A stretch of DNA of 64,000 nt from Burkholderiales bacterium (GCA_016223165.1 JACRPO010000009.1:1426001-1490000); one strand, 5' to 3'. Shown: positions 33,161 to 42,003, numbered from the stretch's first letter. Notes: generated from the sequence alone by a model not told the origin. Numbers and translations: made by a program.

Positions 33161-33203
33161 AACCCGCCGCGGAGCACCCATGCGCTGGCATGGGTTGCGG
33201 GTT
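33161..33203. promoter_or_regulatory. Nested palindrome in the egtD/transporter divergent gap
   Basis: Outer arms AACCCGC (33161-33167) and GCGGGTT (33197-33203) enclose CCCATGC-GCTG-GCATGGG (33177-33194). All 14 pairs are perfect. It lies 85 bases from egtD and 93 bases from the transporter start, so it could be a regulator site or an RNA hairpin in either leader. Confidence 0.5.
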
Positions 33204-33295
33204 TGGCCGCATGACCGTCCGGCGCACTCTAGCAGCGGCAGCCGATAGAGTCGCGGCCTGCGCCATTTCCATTACATCGCCAGGAGAGTCCCGCC

Positions 33296-34204
33296 ATGCT
33301 TCACCACATGCCAGACTTGGTCGGCAGCCACCGGCCACACCAACTTCCACAAAGGCGCTCGCGCGTGCTCAAGGCCCTTGCCGCCGGCGCGCTGGCCGGC
33401 TTCTTCGCCCTCGCGCAGGCGCAGCAGGTCTTGCGCATCACCGCGATCCCCGACGAGTCGCCCACCGAGCTGGCGCGCAAGGCCGCGCCGCTCATCAAGT
33501 ACCTCGAAGCCAGGCTCGGCATGAAGGTCGAGTACACGCCCGTCACCGACTATGCCGCCTCGGTGGAGGCGCTCGTCCACAAGAAGGTCGACATGGCCTG
33601 GTTCGGCGGCTTCACTTTCGTGCAGGCCAACGTGCGCTCGGGCGGCAAGGTGCTCCCGATCGTGCAGCGCGAAGAGGACGAGAGGTTCCGCTCGGTCTTC
33701 ATCACCAGCGACCCGGGCATCCGGTCGCTCGCCGACCTGAAGGGCAAGGACGTGAGCTTCGGCTCGCAGAGCAGCACCTCCGGGCACCTGATGCCGCGCA
33801 GCTTCCTGCTCGACGCCGGCATCTACCCGGACAAGGACTTCCGGCGTGTCGCCTTCAGCGGTGCGCACGACGCCACCATCGCCGCGGTCGCCTCGGGCAA
33901 GGTGCAGGCGGGCGCGCTCAACATCTCGGTATGGGAGAAGTTCGTCGCCGACAAGAAGGTCGACACGACGAAGGTGCGCGTCTTCTACACGACGCCGCCC
34001 TACTACGACTACAACTGGTCGGTGCATGCCGACATGCCGGCGGCGCTGCGCGAGAAGCTCGCTGCGGCATTTCTCGCGCTGTCGCGCGGCACGCCCGAGG
34101 GCAAGGAGGTCCTCGAGCTGCAGCGCGCCACCCGCTTCGTGCCGAGCAAGGCCGAGAACTACAAGGGCATCGAGGCTGCAGCGCGCAGCGCCGAGCTGCT
34201 CTGA
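33296..34204 (+). CDS. PhnD-like periplasmic binding protein, putative selenium oxyanion ABC transporter
   Basis: The start at ATG 33296 has AGGAGAG 8 bases upstream. The 302-residue protein has a signal peptide (LKALAAGALAGFFALAQA) and the PhnD family pattern: ITAIPDESPTELARKAAPLIKYLE, YTPVTDYAASVEAL, MAWFGGFTFVQA, and FGSQSSTSGHLMPR. It heads a binding protein-ATPase-permease-permease set. This PhnD branch is the one annotated as putative selenate binding protein, and the sen/egtD genes next door support that. The ligand (selenate, selenite or other) is not proven; phosphonate or phosphite remains possible. Confidence 0.83.
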   Translation: MLHHMPDLVGSHRPHQLPQRRSRVLKALAAGALAGFFALAQAQQVLRITAIPDESPTELARKAAPLIKYLEARLGMKVEYTPVTDYAASVEALVHKKVDMAWFGGFTFVQANVRSGGKVLPIVQREEDERFRSVFITSDPGIRSLADLKGKDVSFGSQSSTSGHLMPRSFLLDAGIYPDKDFRRVAFSGAHDATIAAVASGKVQAGALNISVWEKFVADKKVDTTKVRVFYTTPPYYDYNWSVHADMPAALREKLAAAFLALSRGTPEGKEVLELQRATRFVPSKAENYKGIEAAARSAELL

Positions 34205-34236
34205 ACGCCGCCGCAGGCACCGCCCGCGATCGTCCG

Positions 34237-35088
34237 GTGAAAGTCGAACTTCAGGCGCTGGCCGCGCGCCACCCCGCGGCGCGCGCCGGCGTCGGCGCGG
34301 CCCTGCAACCACTGGACCTCGCCGTCGGCGCCGGCGAGCAGGTGGCCGTCATCGGCCCTTCAGGGGCCGGCAAGACGACGCTGCTGCAGGCGCTGGCCTG
34401 CGCGCTGCCGCCCGCGGCGGGCCGGTTGCGACTGGACGGCGCGGCACCGTGGTCGCTGCCGCGGCGCGAGTTGCAGAAGCTGCGTGGCCGCCTCTTCCTC
34501 GCGCCGCAGGTGCCGCCGCTGCCGCCGCGGCAGCGCGTCGTCACGGCCGTGCTCGCCGGCCGACTGCCGGCGATGAGCCTGGCGGCGAGCCTGCGCTCGC
34601 TCTTCTATCCGAGCGACATCCCGGCGGCGCACGAGGCGCTGGCGCGCTTCGATCTCGCCGAGAAGCTCTTCGAACGCGTCGACCGCCTCTCGGGCGGCGA
34701 ACGCCAGCGCGTGGGGCTGGCGCGTGCGCTGCTCGCGCCGGCGTCGCTGTGGCTGGTGGACGAGCCGCTATCGGCGCTCGACCCGACGCGCGCGCGCCAG
34801 GCTCTCGATACGCTGGTCGAGGTGGCGCGCCGGCGCGGCATCACGCTCGTGGCCACGCTGCACCAGGTGGACATGGCGCTCACGCACTTCCCGCGCATCG
34901 TCGGCCTGCGCGAGGGGCGCTGCCAGTTCGACCTGCCGACGGCGCGTGTCTCGCAGGACCTGCTCGAGCATCTCTATGCGAACGAGCACGAGCCGGACGG
35001 CGCGCACGCACACGCGCCGCTGCCCGAGGCCGAGGCGCTGGGCACCGGCACCGCCGGGCCGGCGCCCGTCGTCATGCACTGCCGCTGA
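34237..35088 (+). CDS. ABC transporter ATP-binding protein (PhnC-like)
   Basis: The real start is GTG 34237, 32 bases after the binding-protein stop. The 283-residue ATPase has Walker A GPSGAGKTT (40-48), signature LSGGERQR, Walker B LWLVDEP and the H-loop TLHQVD. The C-terminal tail is His/Pro/Ala-rich (EHEPDGAHAHAPLP), an oddity that could bind a metal. It energises the two permeases downstream. Confidence 0.9.
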   Translation: MKVELQALAARHPAARAGVGAALQPLDLAVGAGEQVAVIGPSGAGKTTLLQALACALPPAAGRLRLDGAAPWSLPRRELQKLRGRLFLAPQVPPLPPRQRVVTAVLAGRLPAMSLAASLRSLFYPSDIPAAHEALARFDLAEKLFERVDRLSGGERQRVGLARALLAPASLWLVDEPLSALDPTRARQALDTLVEVARRRGITLVATLHQVDMALTHFPRIVGLREGRCQFDLPTARVSQDLLEHLYANEHEPDGAHAHAPLPEAEALGTGTAGPAPVVMHCR

Positions 35089-35163
35089 AGCGAGCCGGCC
35101 GGCCTACCGCTCTCGGCACGCGAAGAACCACGGCGCTGACGACGACGCAACGGCGGATCCGCG

Positions 35164-36012
35164 ATGTCTTCCACCACCTCCTCCGCGACTTTGCGCTCCG
35201 CCCCGAGCCACGACCCGGCGTGGCTGCAGCGCCTGTCCTGGGCCATCGCGGCCGCGGTGGTGCTGTGGCCGCTCGTCGTCGCCACCGAGTTCAAGCCCTG
35301 GCAGCTCTTCGAGGCGAGGAACCTGCAGGTCACCGGGCAGTTCCTCGCTTCCTTCCTGCCACCGGCGCATTCGGCCGAGTTCCTCTGGATGGTGGCGCGC
35401 GAGACCTGGCGCATGGTGGCCATGGCCACGGTCGGGCTCGTGCTCGCGCTCGTGATCGCGGTGCCGATGACGCTTGCCTCGGCGCGTGCGTTGTCGATCT
35501 CGGCCTTGTCGGGGCGCATGGCACGCGGTCCGTTCTGGCTGCGCCAGGGCGTGCGGCTCGCGCTCATCGTGCTGCGCAGCGTGCCCGAGCTCGTGTGGGC
35601 GCTCGTCTTCGTGCGCGTCGTCGGCCTCGGCCCCACGGCCGGCGTGCTGGCCATCGCGCTCACCTACGGCGGCATGCTCGGCAAGGTCTACGGCGAGATC
35701 CTCGAGAGCGGCGAGTCGCACGTCAGCGAGACGCTGCTGCGCAACGGCAGCTCGCGCCTGCAGGCCTTCTTCTACGGCCTCGTGCCGCAGAACGCCGCCG
35801 AGCTGACGAGCTACACGGTGTATCGCTGGGAATGCGCGATCCGCAGCTCGGTGATCCTCGGCTTCGTCGGCGCCGGCGGTCTCGGCCAGCAGCTCGACAG
35901 CTCGATGAAGATGTTCGCCGGCGGCGAGGTACTGACGATGCTCGCCGTCTTCGTGGCCCTGGTCGCCATCGCCGACCGCGTCAGCGCCGGCCTGCGCCGC
36001 GCGCTCGGATGA
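35164..36012 (+). CDS. ABC transporter permease 1 (PhnE-like)
   Basis: This 282-residue inner-membrane permease has about six helices and the EAA-type coupling loop (YGEILESGESHVSETLLRNGSSRLQ). Its C-terminal half (GFVGAGGLGQQLDSSMKMF) matches PhnE-type permeases. It follows the ATPase by 75 bases and is paired with a second permease 19 bases downstream, so the channel is probably a heterodimer. Confidence 0.9.
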   Translation: MSSTTSSATLRSAPSHDPAWLQRLSWAIAAAVVLWPLVVATEFKPWQLFEARNLQVTGQFLASFLPPAHSAEFLWMVARETWRMVAMATVGLVLALVIAVPMTLASARALSISALSGRMARGPFWLRQGVRLALIVLRSVPELVWALVFVRVVGLGPTAGVLAIALTYGGMLGKVYGEILESGESHVSETLLRNGSSRLQAFFYGLVPQNAAELTSYTVYRWECAIRSSVILGFVGAGGLGQQLDSSMKMFAGGEVLTMLAVFVALVAIADRVSAGLRRALG

Positions 36013-36031
36013 CGCGAGAGGAAGCACACCG

Positions 36032-36862
36032 ATGACCCCCGTGCCACCCGCCGCGAACCAGCCCTACCGGCTGCCACCGCCGCTGTTCGACGCACGCTGC
36101 CGCGCCTGCTGGATGACGCTGGCGGTGGCGGTGCTCGTGGTCGCGAGCTTCGCGACGCTCGACCTGCAGTGGGCGCAGTTCCTCTCGCCGGGCGCGCTGC
36201 GCAGCATGGGCCGCTTCATCGCCGAGTTCTTCCCGCCCGACACGAGCCCGGCCTTCCTGCGCAAGGTGGCCCTCGGCACCTGGGAGACGCTGGCGATGTC
36301 GGCACTCGGCACCATGCTCGCCGCGGCGCTCGGCCTCGCGCTCGCCTTGCCCGCGAGCCGCCTGCACGAGGCCGACGCGGCACGCCTGCGTGCCGCCACG
36401 CGCTTCGTGCTCAACATGCTGCGCTCGATCCCCGAGCTCGTGTGGGCGGCGCTGCTGCTCATCAGCGCCGGTCTCGGCCCCTTCGCCGGCACGCTGGCGC
36501 TGGCGGTGCACACCGCCGGCGTGCTCGGGCGGCTCTTCGCCGAGGCGATCGAGAACGCGCCGCCCGGCCCGGCTGCCGCGCTGCGCGCACAGGGCGTGGG
36601 CAACGGGCGCATCTTCCTCTACGCGACGCTGCCGCAGGTGCTGCCGCAGCTCGCGAGCTACACGCTGTACCGCTGGGAGAACAACATCCGCGCCGCCGCC
36701 GTGCTGGGCGTGGTCGGGGCCGGTGGGCTCGGGCAACTGCTCGCCTTCCACATGGGCCTGTTCCACATGGGCAAGACGGCCACCATCCTCGGCGCCATGC
36801 TCGCCCTCGTGGCGCTCGTCGATGCGCTCAGCTACGCCGCGCGGCGGCTGATGACGCGCTGA
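36032..36862 (+). CDS. ABC transporter permease 2 (PhnE-like)
   Basis: This 276-residue permease starts at ATG 36032 with GAGAGGAAG upstream. It has a loop parallel to permease 1 (FAEAIENAPPGPAAALRAQGVGNGRIF) and GVVGAGGLGQLLAFHMGLFHMG near the C-terminus. The two permeases are paralogues, as in other two-permease PhnE-type transporters. The ATP-grasp gene begins 19 bases downstream. Confidence 0.9.
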   Translation: MTPVPPAANQPYRLPPPLFDARCRACWMTLAVAVLVVASFATLDLQWAQFLSPGALRSMGRFIAEFFPPDTSPAFLRKVALGTWETLAMSALGTMLAAALGLALALPASRLHEADAARLRAATRFVLNMLRSIPELVWAALLLISAGLGPFAGTLALAVHTAGVLGRLFAEAIENAPPGPAAALRAQGVGNGRIFLYATLPQVLPQLASYTLYRWENNIRAAAVLGVVGAGGLGQLLAFHMGLFHMGKTATILGAMLALVALVDALSYAARRLMTR

Positions 36863-36881
36863 GAGGCCGAGAGACCGCGGC

Positions 36882-38327
36882 ATGCCGAGCTTCTTCGCGC
36901 CTTCCACGCCGGCCCGCGCCGGTTGGCTTTTCGCCTACGACTGGGACCGGCTGGCGCTGCAGCGGCTGGCGGCGCGGGTCGGCGCGCCGCGCTTCGACCA
37001 CGCCGGCTTCGACCTCTTCAGCTTCCCGAGCAACGCCCACCTGCCCTTCTACGACCACGAGCGCTTCGCGGCGCGCCAGGCGGCGCGCGGACGGCGGGCG
37101 CGCTGGCGCGCCGTGCTGTCGCAGCAGGAGCACTTCGGCGCGCTCGCCGCCTCGCTCGTCGCCGAGCAGCTCGGGCTGCCGGGCACGCCGCCCGAGAGCA
37201 TCCTCGCGGCCCAGCACAAGCTGCATGCGCGGCGCGTGCTGCAGCAGGTGGCACCGGAGGCCAACCTGCCCTTCGCCGGGCTCGATGCGGCCTATGGCGA
37301 CGACATGCCGCACGGCCTGCATTACCCGGCTTTCGTGAAACCGGTGAAGGCGGCGTTCTCGGTGCTGGCGCGCGAAGTGGGCCACCGCGCGGCGCTGCAG
37401 GCGCACACGCGCTTCGGCGGCCGCGAGCTGTGGATCATCCGCCGCCTCGTCGAGCCCTTCGATCGCTTGTGCCGCGCCCGCCTGCCCGAGGCCGGCACCG
37501 CGCACCGCATGCTGCTCGAGGAGCCGGTGCCGGCGCGCGTGGCGCAATACAACCTCGACGGCTGGGTCGACAACGGCCACGTGCATCCACTCGGCGTCGT
37601 CGACGCCGTGATGTACCCCGGCACGCAGGCCTTCATGCGCTGGGAATATCCGAGCCGCCTGCCCGAGCGGGTGCAGGCGCGCGTGCTCGGCGTGGCGCGG
37701 CGCTTCCTGCGCGCCATCGGTTACCGACACGGCATGTTCAACCTCGAGTTCTTCCACGACGCCGCAACCGACCGCCTGAGCGTCATCGAGTGCAACCCGC
37801 GCCTGGCTTCGCAGTTCGGCGATCTCTATCGGCGCGTGCGCGGGCTCGACCCGCATGCGATGGCCGTCGCGCTGGCCCTCGGGCGCGATGCGTTGAGCGC
37901 GCCGCGCTGCGAGCCGAGCGCCAACATCGCCGCGAGCCTCGTCTACCGCGCCTTCGACGCCGCCTCGGTGCCGCCGGCGCCGAGTGCGCGGCAGGCCGCG
38001 GCGCTGGCGCGCGCCTTCCCTGATGCGCTGATGTTCAGCTTCCCGAAGAGCGGTGCGGCCCTGGCGCGCGATTTCAAGTGGACCGGCTCGCACCACTACG
38101 GCTTCGTGCACCTGGGCGCCGTCGACCGGCAGCAGCTGCGCGAGCGTGCCGAGCGGGCGAGTGCGCTGCTCGGCTGGCCGGCGCCGTATCTCGATCACAC
38201 CGACGCGGTGGGTGCGGCGCTGGCGGCGCAAGGGGCGCAGGCGGCGCAAACAGCCCATGCGGCCCGAGCACCGGCGCCGGCGTCGCTGCCGCACGCGATG
38301 ACACCGGCCCTCGGCGCGTCGGACTGA
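36882..38327 (+). CDS. ATP-grasp ligase of unknown substrate
   Basis: The 481-residue protein has an ATP-grasp core: FVKPVKAAFSVLA (nucleotide lysine region), LLEEPVPARVAQYNLDGWV, then the metal-binding end FNLEFF and IECNPRLASQFGDLY. ATP-grasp enzymes form amide or thioester bonds via acyl phosphates. It begins 19 bases after the transporter's last permease, so it is probably in the same operon as the putative selenium uptake system. A role in modifying a selenium metabolite, such as conjugating selenoneine, is speculation from context. The Ala-rich tail ends exactly at the border of MITE-like copy 1, whose first base completes the TGA stop. Confidence 0.75.
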   Translation: MPSFFAPSTPARAGWLFAYDWDRLALQRLAARVGAPRFDHAGFDLFSFPSNAHLPFYDHERFAARQAARGRRARWRAVLSQQEHFGALAASLVAEQLGLPGTPPESILAAQHKLHARRVLQQVAPEANLPFAGLDAAYGDDMPHGLHYPAFVKPVKAAFSVLAREVGHRAALQAHTRFGGRELWIIRRLVEPFDRLCRARLPEAGTAHRMLLEEPVPARVAQYNLDGWVDNGHVHPLGVVDAVMYPGTQAFMRWEYPSRLPERVQARVLGVARRFLRAIGYRHGMFNLEFFHDAATDRLSVIECNPRLASQFGDLYRRVRGLDPHAMAVALALGRDALSAPRCEPSANIAASLVYRAFDAASVPPAPSARQAAALARAFPDALMFSFPKSGAALARDFKWTGSHHYGFVHLGAVDRQQLRERAERASALLGWPAPYLDHTDAVGAALAAQGAQAAQTAHAARAPAPASLPHAMTPALGASD

Positions 38328-38486
38328 GAGCCTGTGAACGAATCATCCACACCCGCTCGCCACGCCAGAAGGCGCCGGCTCGTCGTTGCAAATGCTCGCC
38401 ATATCACCGGATATGACTGCGCTTTGCGCCTAGATCCGACACCTTCTGGCGCGCCGCTCGGGCGCGGCTGATTCATTCACAGGCTC
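38327..38486. mobile_element. MITE-like palindromic element, copy 1
   Basis: This 160-bp element is bounded by AGAGCCTGTGAACGAATCA and its near-perfect inverse. Inverted arms pair over about 50 bp with scattered mismatches. The centre holds a CATATC-ACCG-GATATG hairpin. Copy 2 (40943-41103) is almost its exact reverse complement. It has no coding capacity, so a transposase elsewhere would be needed. The left end overlaps the last base of the ATP-grasp stop codon. Confidence 0.75.
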
Positions 38487-38508
38487 TGAGTCCGCCGGTG
38501 GCGCCGGC

Positions 38509-38712
38509 TCAGCGCCCTGCCGCCGCGGGCCAGGCGGCCAAGTCGTCGATCGCGACCGAGGTGGCATCGGGCGCGACTGGAGCGGCGGCACGGGCCGTTT
38601 GGGCCTCGACCGCAGCGCCGAAAACGGGCGCCGGGTCCCGGACGACGGACTGCACCACGAAGGCCGAGAACAGGGCGACGAGGCCGCCGACAAAGTAGAA
38701 CGCACGGGTCAT
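38509..38712 (-). CDS. Small single-helix membrane protein
   Basis: The 67-residue protein starts at ATG 38712 with AGGAGC upstream. One membrane helix (FYFVGGLVALFSAFVVQSVV) begins near the N-terminus, followed by an Ala/Pro/Val-rich tail with no Cys. No family is recognised. It sits alone between copy 1 of the MITE-like element and the CadC-like gene, on the same strand as the latter. The good ribosome site makes it a credible gene. Confidence 0.6.
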   Translation of the reverse strand: MTRAFYFVGGLVALFSAFVVQSVVRDPAPVFGAAVEAQTARAAAPVAPDATSVAIDDLAAWPAAAGR

Positions 38713-38792
38713 GGCAAGCTCCTGCGGAGTGGTTGATGCCGTCGGCCTGGGCCGCCGATCGGTGACGCCACTGTCCGGCCCCGGGGCTCGAA

Positions 38793-38820
38793 AGTCCTCA
38801 ACGTGCGCTCAAAGAGGACT
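38793..38820 (-). terminator. Hairpin between the CadC-like gene and the small membrane protein
   Basis: AGTCCTC (38793-38799) pairs with GAGGACT (38814-38820) around a 14-base loop, and on the minus strand a TTTCG follows. It lies downstream of the CadC-like stop and upstream of the small gene, so it may end the former's transcript. Confidence 0.35.
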
Positions 38821-38929
38821 GAAATTTGGCTCATTCCAGCCGGCCGGCAGACGGCCGAGGCCCTGCTCGCCCAGCAAAGCTCCTTCGCCTCGCGAGCCGG
38901 TCGCAGCACTTGCGCCGGTTGCGTCGTGC

Positions 38930-40732
38930 TTACGGGCGCATGCCCAGCGCAAGAAGGCTCGTGACGAGCCGCTCGCGTGCCTCGGCGAACCCTGGCTCGT
39001 CGCTCGGCAGGCGTGGTTTGATCTGGCTGGCGACGAACGCCGGGTGGCGCCGCATGTGCTCGTCGAAGGCCTGCTGCGCGGCATCGACCTTGCCCAGCCG
39101 GTGCAGCGCCGCGGCGTGGATTGGCGGCCAGGGCAGCGCCGAGTTGGTGGCGGCGGCGGCAAGGCTCCATTCGAGCGCCAACCGGTAGCGCCCGGCCCCG
39201 AAGTGCGCCATCGCGAGGCGGTACTGCGTCTCGCCGCGGAAGGGATCGCGCGGCCCGAGGCGCAGCGCGCGTTCGAGCGCCGGCACCGCCTCGTCGAAGC
39301 GTCCGTTGAAGTTGAACGCCCCACCCAGGGAGGCGAAGGCCGTCGGCAGCTGGTAACGCTCGGTCCAGACCAGGTTGAGGCGCAACGCCGCAGGGAAGTC
39401 GCGCTTCAGAAAGAGCTGGAACATCTTCGCGCTGTAGGTCCAGGTGCCGTCGCGGTCCAGCCGTTCGAGGTTCGCAACCGCCTCTTCGCTGCGGCGCACC
39501 ACGGCCTGGCGATCCGCGGACCAACTGTTGAACAGCAGGTTGGAGCCCGTGTAGTGGATGCCGGCCCAGGCGCGCACCGAGTCCGGGTCCATCGCCAGCG
39601 CGCGCTCGAACAGCGCCCGCGCGCCGACCACGTTCTCGCGCGTGACGCCGCGGTACCACAGCGCAAGACCCTGCATCGCCAGGTCGTCGGCCGTGACCTC
39701 GGCCGGGGACAGCAGTGCGCGGCGCTCGGCGGTGGCACGGAACAGTTCGCCGACGAGCGTGCGCTCGATCTCGGTCGCGAAGTCGCTCACCGTCTGGGCC
39801 AGCCCCGCGCGATCGATGCGGAAGGACTGGGCCCACTGCTGCACGCCGGTCTCGCCGTCGACCAGAGCGACGTTCAGCAGGATGTTCTGCCCGTCCTGCC
39901 GCAGGCTGCCACTCACCACGTGACGCACACCCATCTCGCGCGCCACCTGGCGCGGATCGACCGTCCTCCCTTTGTACGTGGCCGCGGTGTCGCGCGCGAT
40001 CACCAGGCTCTTGTGCATCCGCGCGACGCCGAGCACGAGGTCGCCGTGCAGCGCGTCGGCGAACCACTCCAACTCCTTCGCCTCGCCTTCGATCGCCAGC
40101 GGCAGAACGATGATGGACAGCGGCGGCACCTCGCGCGGCCGCGGCGCGCGTGCGAGCTCGGCGGGGGATTGCCACGACGCTGCGGCTGGACGCCAGGCGA
40201 GCCAGGCGACGGCCAACCCGAAGGCGACGAGTGCGGCCAGCGCGATCGCCGGCGCCGTCGGGCGCCGGCTTGACGATCGCGGTGCCGTCGCCGGTGAGGG
40301 CACGCTGGCGTCCGGTGGTTGCGGCGCGGCAGCGTCGGGTGCCACTGCCCCACCTACCTCAGGCCGCGCCGACTCGGCCGCAGGGTGCGCCGCCGCATCG
40401 CCGTCCGGCACCAGCAGGTAGCCGCGCCGCGCCACATTGCGGACCAGCCGGTGATCGGCATCGCCGAGCGCGCGCCGAATGTCGGCGATGGCCTGCGTCA
40501 GCGACCCCTCGCCGACGACCACGTCCGGCCAGACGCGCTGCATCAGCTCGTCCTTGCCCACCACCTGGCCGGCGCGCCCGCCGAGCACCAGCAGCACGTC
40601 GAGCGCCTGCCGACGCAGGCCGGCCAGTTGGCCGTCGTTCATGAAGAGCTCTCGGGCATCCAAGTCGAGGACGCAGCTGCCCAACTCCAGCCTGTTGGAG
40701 CCAGGTCCCTGCCGCGACGCGCGCTCGTTCAT
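38930..40732 (-). CDS. CadC-like membrane-bound transcriptional regulator with TPR sensor
   Basis: The 600-residue protein has an N-terminal OmpR-type winged helix (about 15-110, DELMQRVWPDVVVGEGSLTQAIADIRRALGD and ARRGYLLV). A Pro/Ala-rich linker and one membrane helix (about 155-175, APAIALAALVAFGLAVAWLAW) follow. Then comes a periplasmic segment with the IIVLPLAIEG...YVVSGSL-type pattern (here RHVVSGSLRQDGQNILLNVALVD) and TPR-like repeats to the C-terminus. CadC-type proteins bind DNA in the cytoplasm while sensing outside the membrane. Its target is unknown. It lies inside the segment bracketed by the inverted MITE-like copies. Confidence 0.87.
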   Translation of the reverse strand: MNERASRQGPGSNRLELGSCVLDLDARELFMNDGQLAGLRRQALDVLLVLGGRAGQVVGKDELMQRVWPDVVVGEGSLTQAIADIRRALGDADHRLVRNVARRGYLLVPDGDAAAHPAAESARPEVGGAVAPDAAAPQPPDASVPSPATAPRSSSRRPTAPAIALAALVAFGLAVAWLAWRPAAASWQSPAELARAPRPREVPPLSIIVLPLAIEGEAKELEWFADALHGDLVLGVARMHKSLVIARDTAATYKGRTVDPRQVAREMGVRHVVSGSLRQDGQNILLNVALVDGETGVQQWAQSFRIDRAGLAQTVSDFATEIERTLVGELFRATAERRALLSPAEVTADDLAMQGLALWYRGVTRENVVGARALFERALAMDPDSVRAWAGIHYTGSNLLFNSWSADRQAVVRRSEEAVANLERLDRDGTWTYSAKMFQLFLKRDFPAALRLNLVWTERYQLPTAFASLGGAFNFNGRFDEAVPALERALRLGPRDPFRGETQYRLAMAHFGAGRYRLALEWSLAAAATNSALPWPPIHAAALHRLGKVDAAQQAFDEHMRRHPAFVASQIKPRLPSDEPGFAEARERLVTSLLALGMRP

Positions 40733-40942
40733 GCCTGCCTCGTTGGGCGTCCCTCCATGGATGCCGCTCCTGGCGCGCGGCTCCGTGTGCCTGCGCGGCG
40801 GCGTCTGCGTGCACGACGATCCAGTTGCCTACTCCTCTACGAGATTACATCCCCCGCCCGGCGCTGGCTACCGAGCACGCGCATTGCAATGCTGCCGGGC
40901 AAATCGTGCTGAAGCAGGAGGCGCCTCGGGCGACGGCATCTC
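40733..40942. other. Gene-free stretch upstream of the CadC-like gene
   Basis: This 210-base stretch reads open in several shadow frames but shows no ribosome site or domain pattern. I see no gene in it. It must hold the CadC-like promoter, which I could not pin down. Confidence 0.5.
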
Positions 40943-41103
40943 AGAGCCTGTGAATGAATCAGCCGCACCCGAGCGGCGCGCCAGAAGGCGTCGGATCTAG
41001 GCGCAAAGCGCAGCCATGTCCGGCGACATGGCGAGCATTTGCAACGACGAGCCGGCGCCTTCTGGCGTGGCGAGCGGGTGTGGATGATTCGTTCACAGGC
41101 TCT
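40943..41103. mobile_element. MITE-like palindromic element, copy 2 (inverted)
   Basis: This 161-bp copy is the reverse complement of copy 1 at almost every position. In copy 1's orientation its central hairpin reads CATGTC-GCCG-GACATG, so both arms have changed while pairing is kept. Ends are AGAGCCTGTGAATGAATCA and its inverse. After it, 41104-41271 shows no gene. Confidence 0.75.
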
Positions 41104-41271
41104 CGCACCAAGTGACTCCACCGTCGGAGTTCGTGCAGCGGCAGACGGCAGTCATGCCGCGTCCACGTTTTGCGCTCCTGCCCGCGAGGGCCGCCGTGGA
41201 AGAGCCGCGGCGGCTGGCCCACCTGCGCCTGCGCGAAGCGCGCGGCAAAGCGCCGCGAGCGCCGCCGCCCT

Positions 41272-42003
41272 TCAGCGGCCGCGAACGCCCATCGTCGCCG
41301 CGATGCGCGCGGCCAGCGTCGAGAGGGCCTGCCGGTGCGCCAGCGCCCAGGCGCCGGGATCGCCAGCCACCGCGGCCGGCGTCTGGATGCGCGCCTCGTG
41401 CACCTCGGGCGCACGGGCGCCGCGTGCATCGGCGATCGACCAGCGCGCGTGCGTTGCGAGCGTGCGGCCGTCGGCACCGATCTCGAACGCCGCGAACTCC
41501 ACGCGCAGCTGCCGTGTCGGCGCGAGCCCCGGCGGCAGAGGCGCCCACCAGAGCACCTGCCCGTCCATGCGGCGCATCAAGTCCTCGCGCAGCACGCGCG
41601 GGACCGAGTCGCGCAGCGGCTCGATCCAGCGCGCGCCGGCGAGCGGCCGCACCCATGCGCCGCTTGCGCCGCCATCGCCTTGCGGCACGAAGAGCGCGTC
41701 GCGCTCGAGGTGGCCGGGCAACACGACGGGCAGCATCAATTGCCAGACCTCGCGCGCCGCGTCGCTCGAAGGGCTCGCGGGTCCGGCGGCACCCAACGTC
41801 GCCGCGGGTGCGGCTGCGGTCGGCGACGTTGGCATCGACGCCTCCTCGGCGCTCAGCCGCAGCCACACCGTCGCCGGCACCGGCGCCGCGGCACAAGCAC
41901 CGAGCGTCGTGAGCACCGTCGCACCGGACAGCGCCGCGATGCCCGACAGCCATACGCCCAATACGCGGCGGCGGCGGCCCGGCGATGCCTGCGGTTCACT
42001 CAT
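41272..42003 (-). CDS. ABC-type transport auxiliary lipoprotein of the Mla-like operon
   Basis: The real start is ATG 42003 (the track merges it with a shadow). The 243-residue product has a signal with lipobox LGAC followed by AAAP. Its mature part has the pattern of PqiC/YmbA-type lipoproteins (RRMDGQVLWWAPLP and RQLRVEFAAFEIGADGRTLATHARW). Such proteins work with MCE-domain proteins at the outer membrane. It is the last gene of a minus-strand set with MlaE-, MlaF- and MlaD-like genes. Confidence 0.75.
   Translation of the reverse strand: MSEPQASPGRRRRVLGVWLSGIAALSGATVLTTLGACAAAPVPATVWLRLSAEEASMPTSPTAAAPAATLGAAGPASPSSDAAREVWQLMLPVVLPGHLERDALFVPQGDGGASGAWVRPLAGARWIEPLRDSVPRVLREDLMRRMDGQVLWWAPLPPGLAPTRQLRVEFAAFEIGADGRTLATHARWSIADARGARAPEVHEARIQTPAAVAGDPGAWALAHRQALSTLAARIAATMGVRGR

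Noticed and set aside
40733-40942. Short ORFs upstream of the CadC-like gene
   Set aside because: They lack ribosome sites and recognisable composition, and overlap as shadows.
38327-41103. A composite transposon or intact insertion sequence
   Set aside because: Neither copy has room for a transposase and no transposase gene lies between them.
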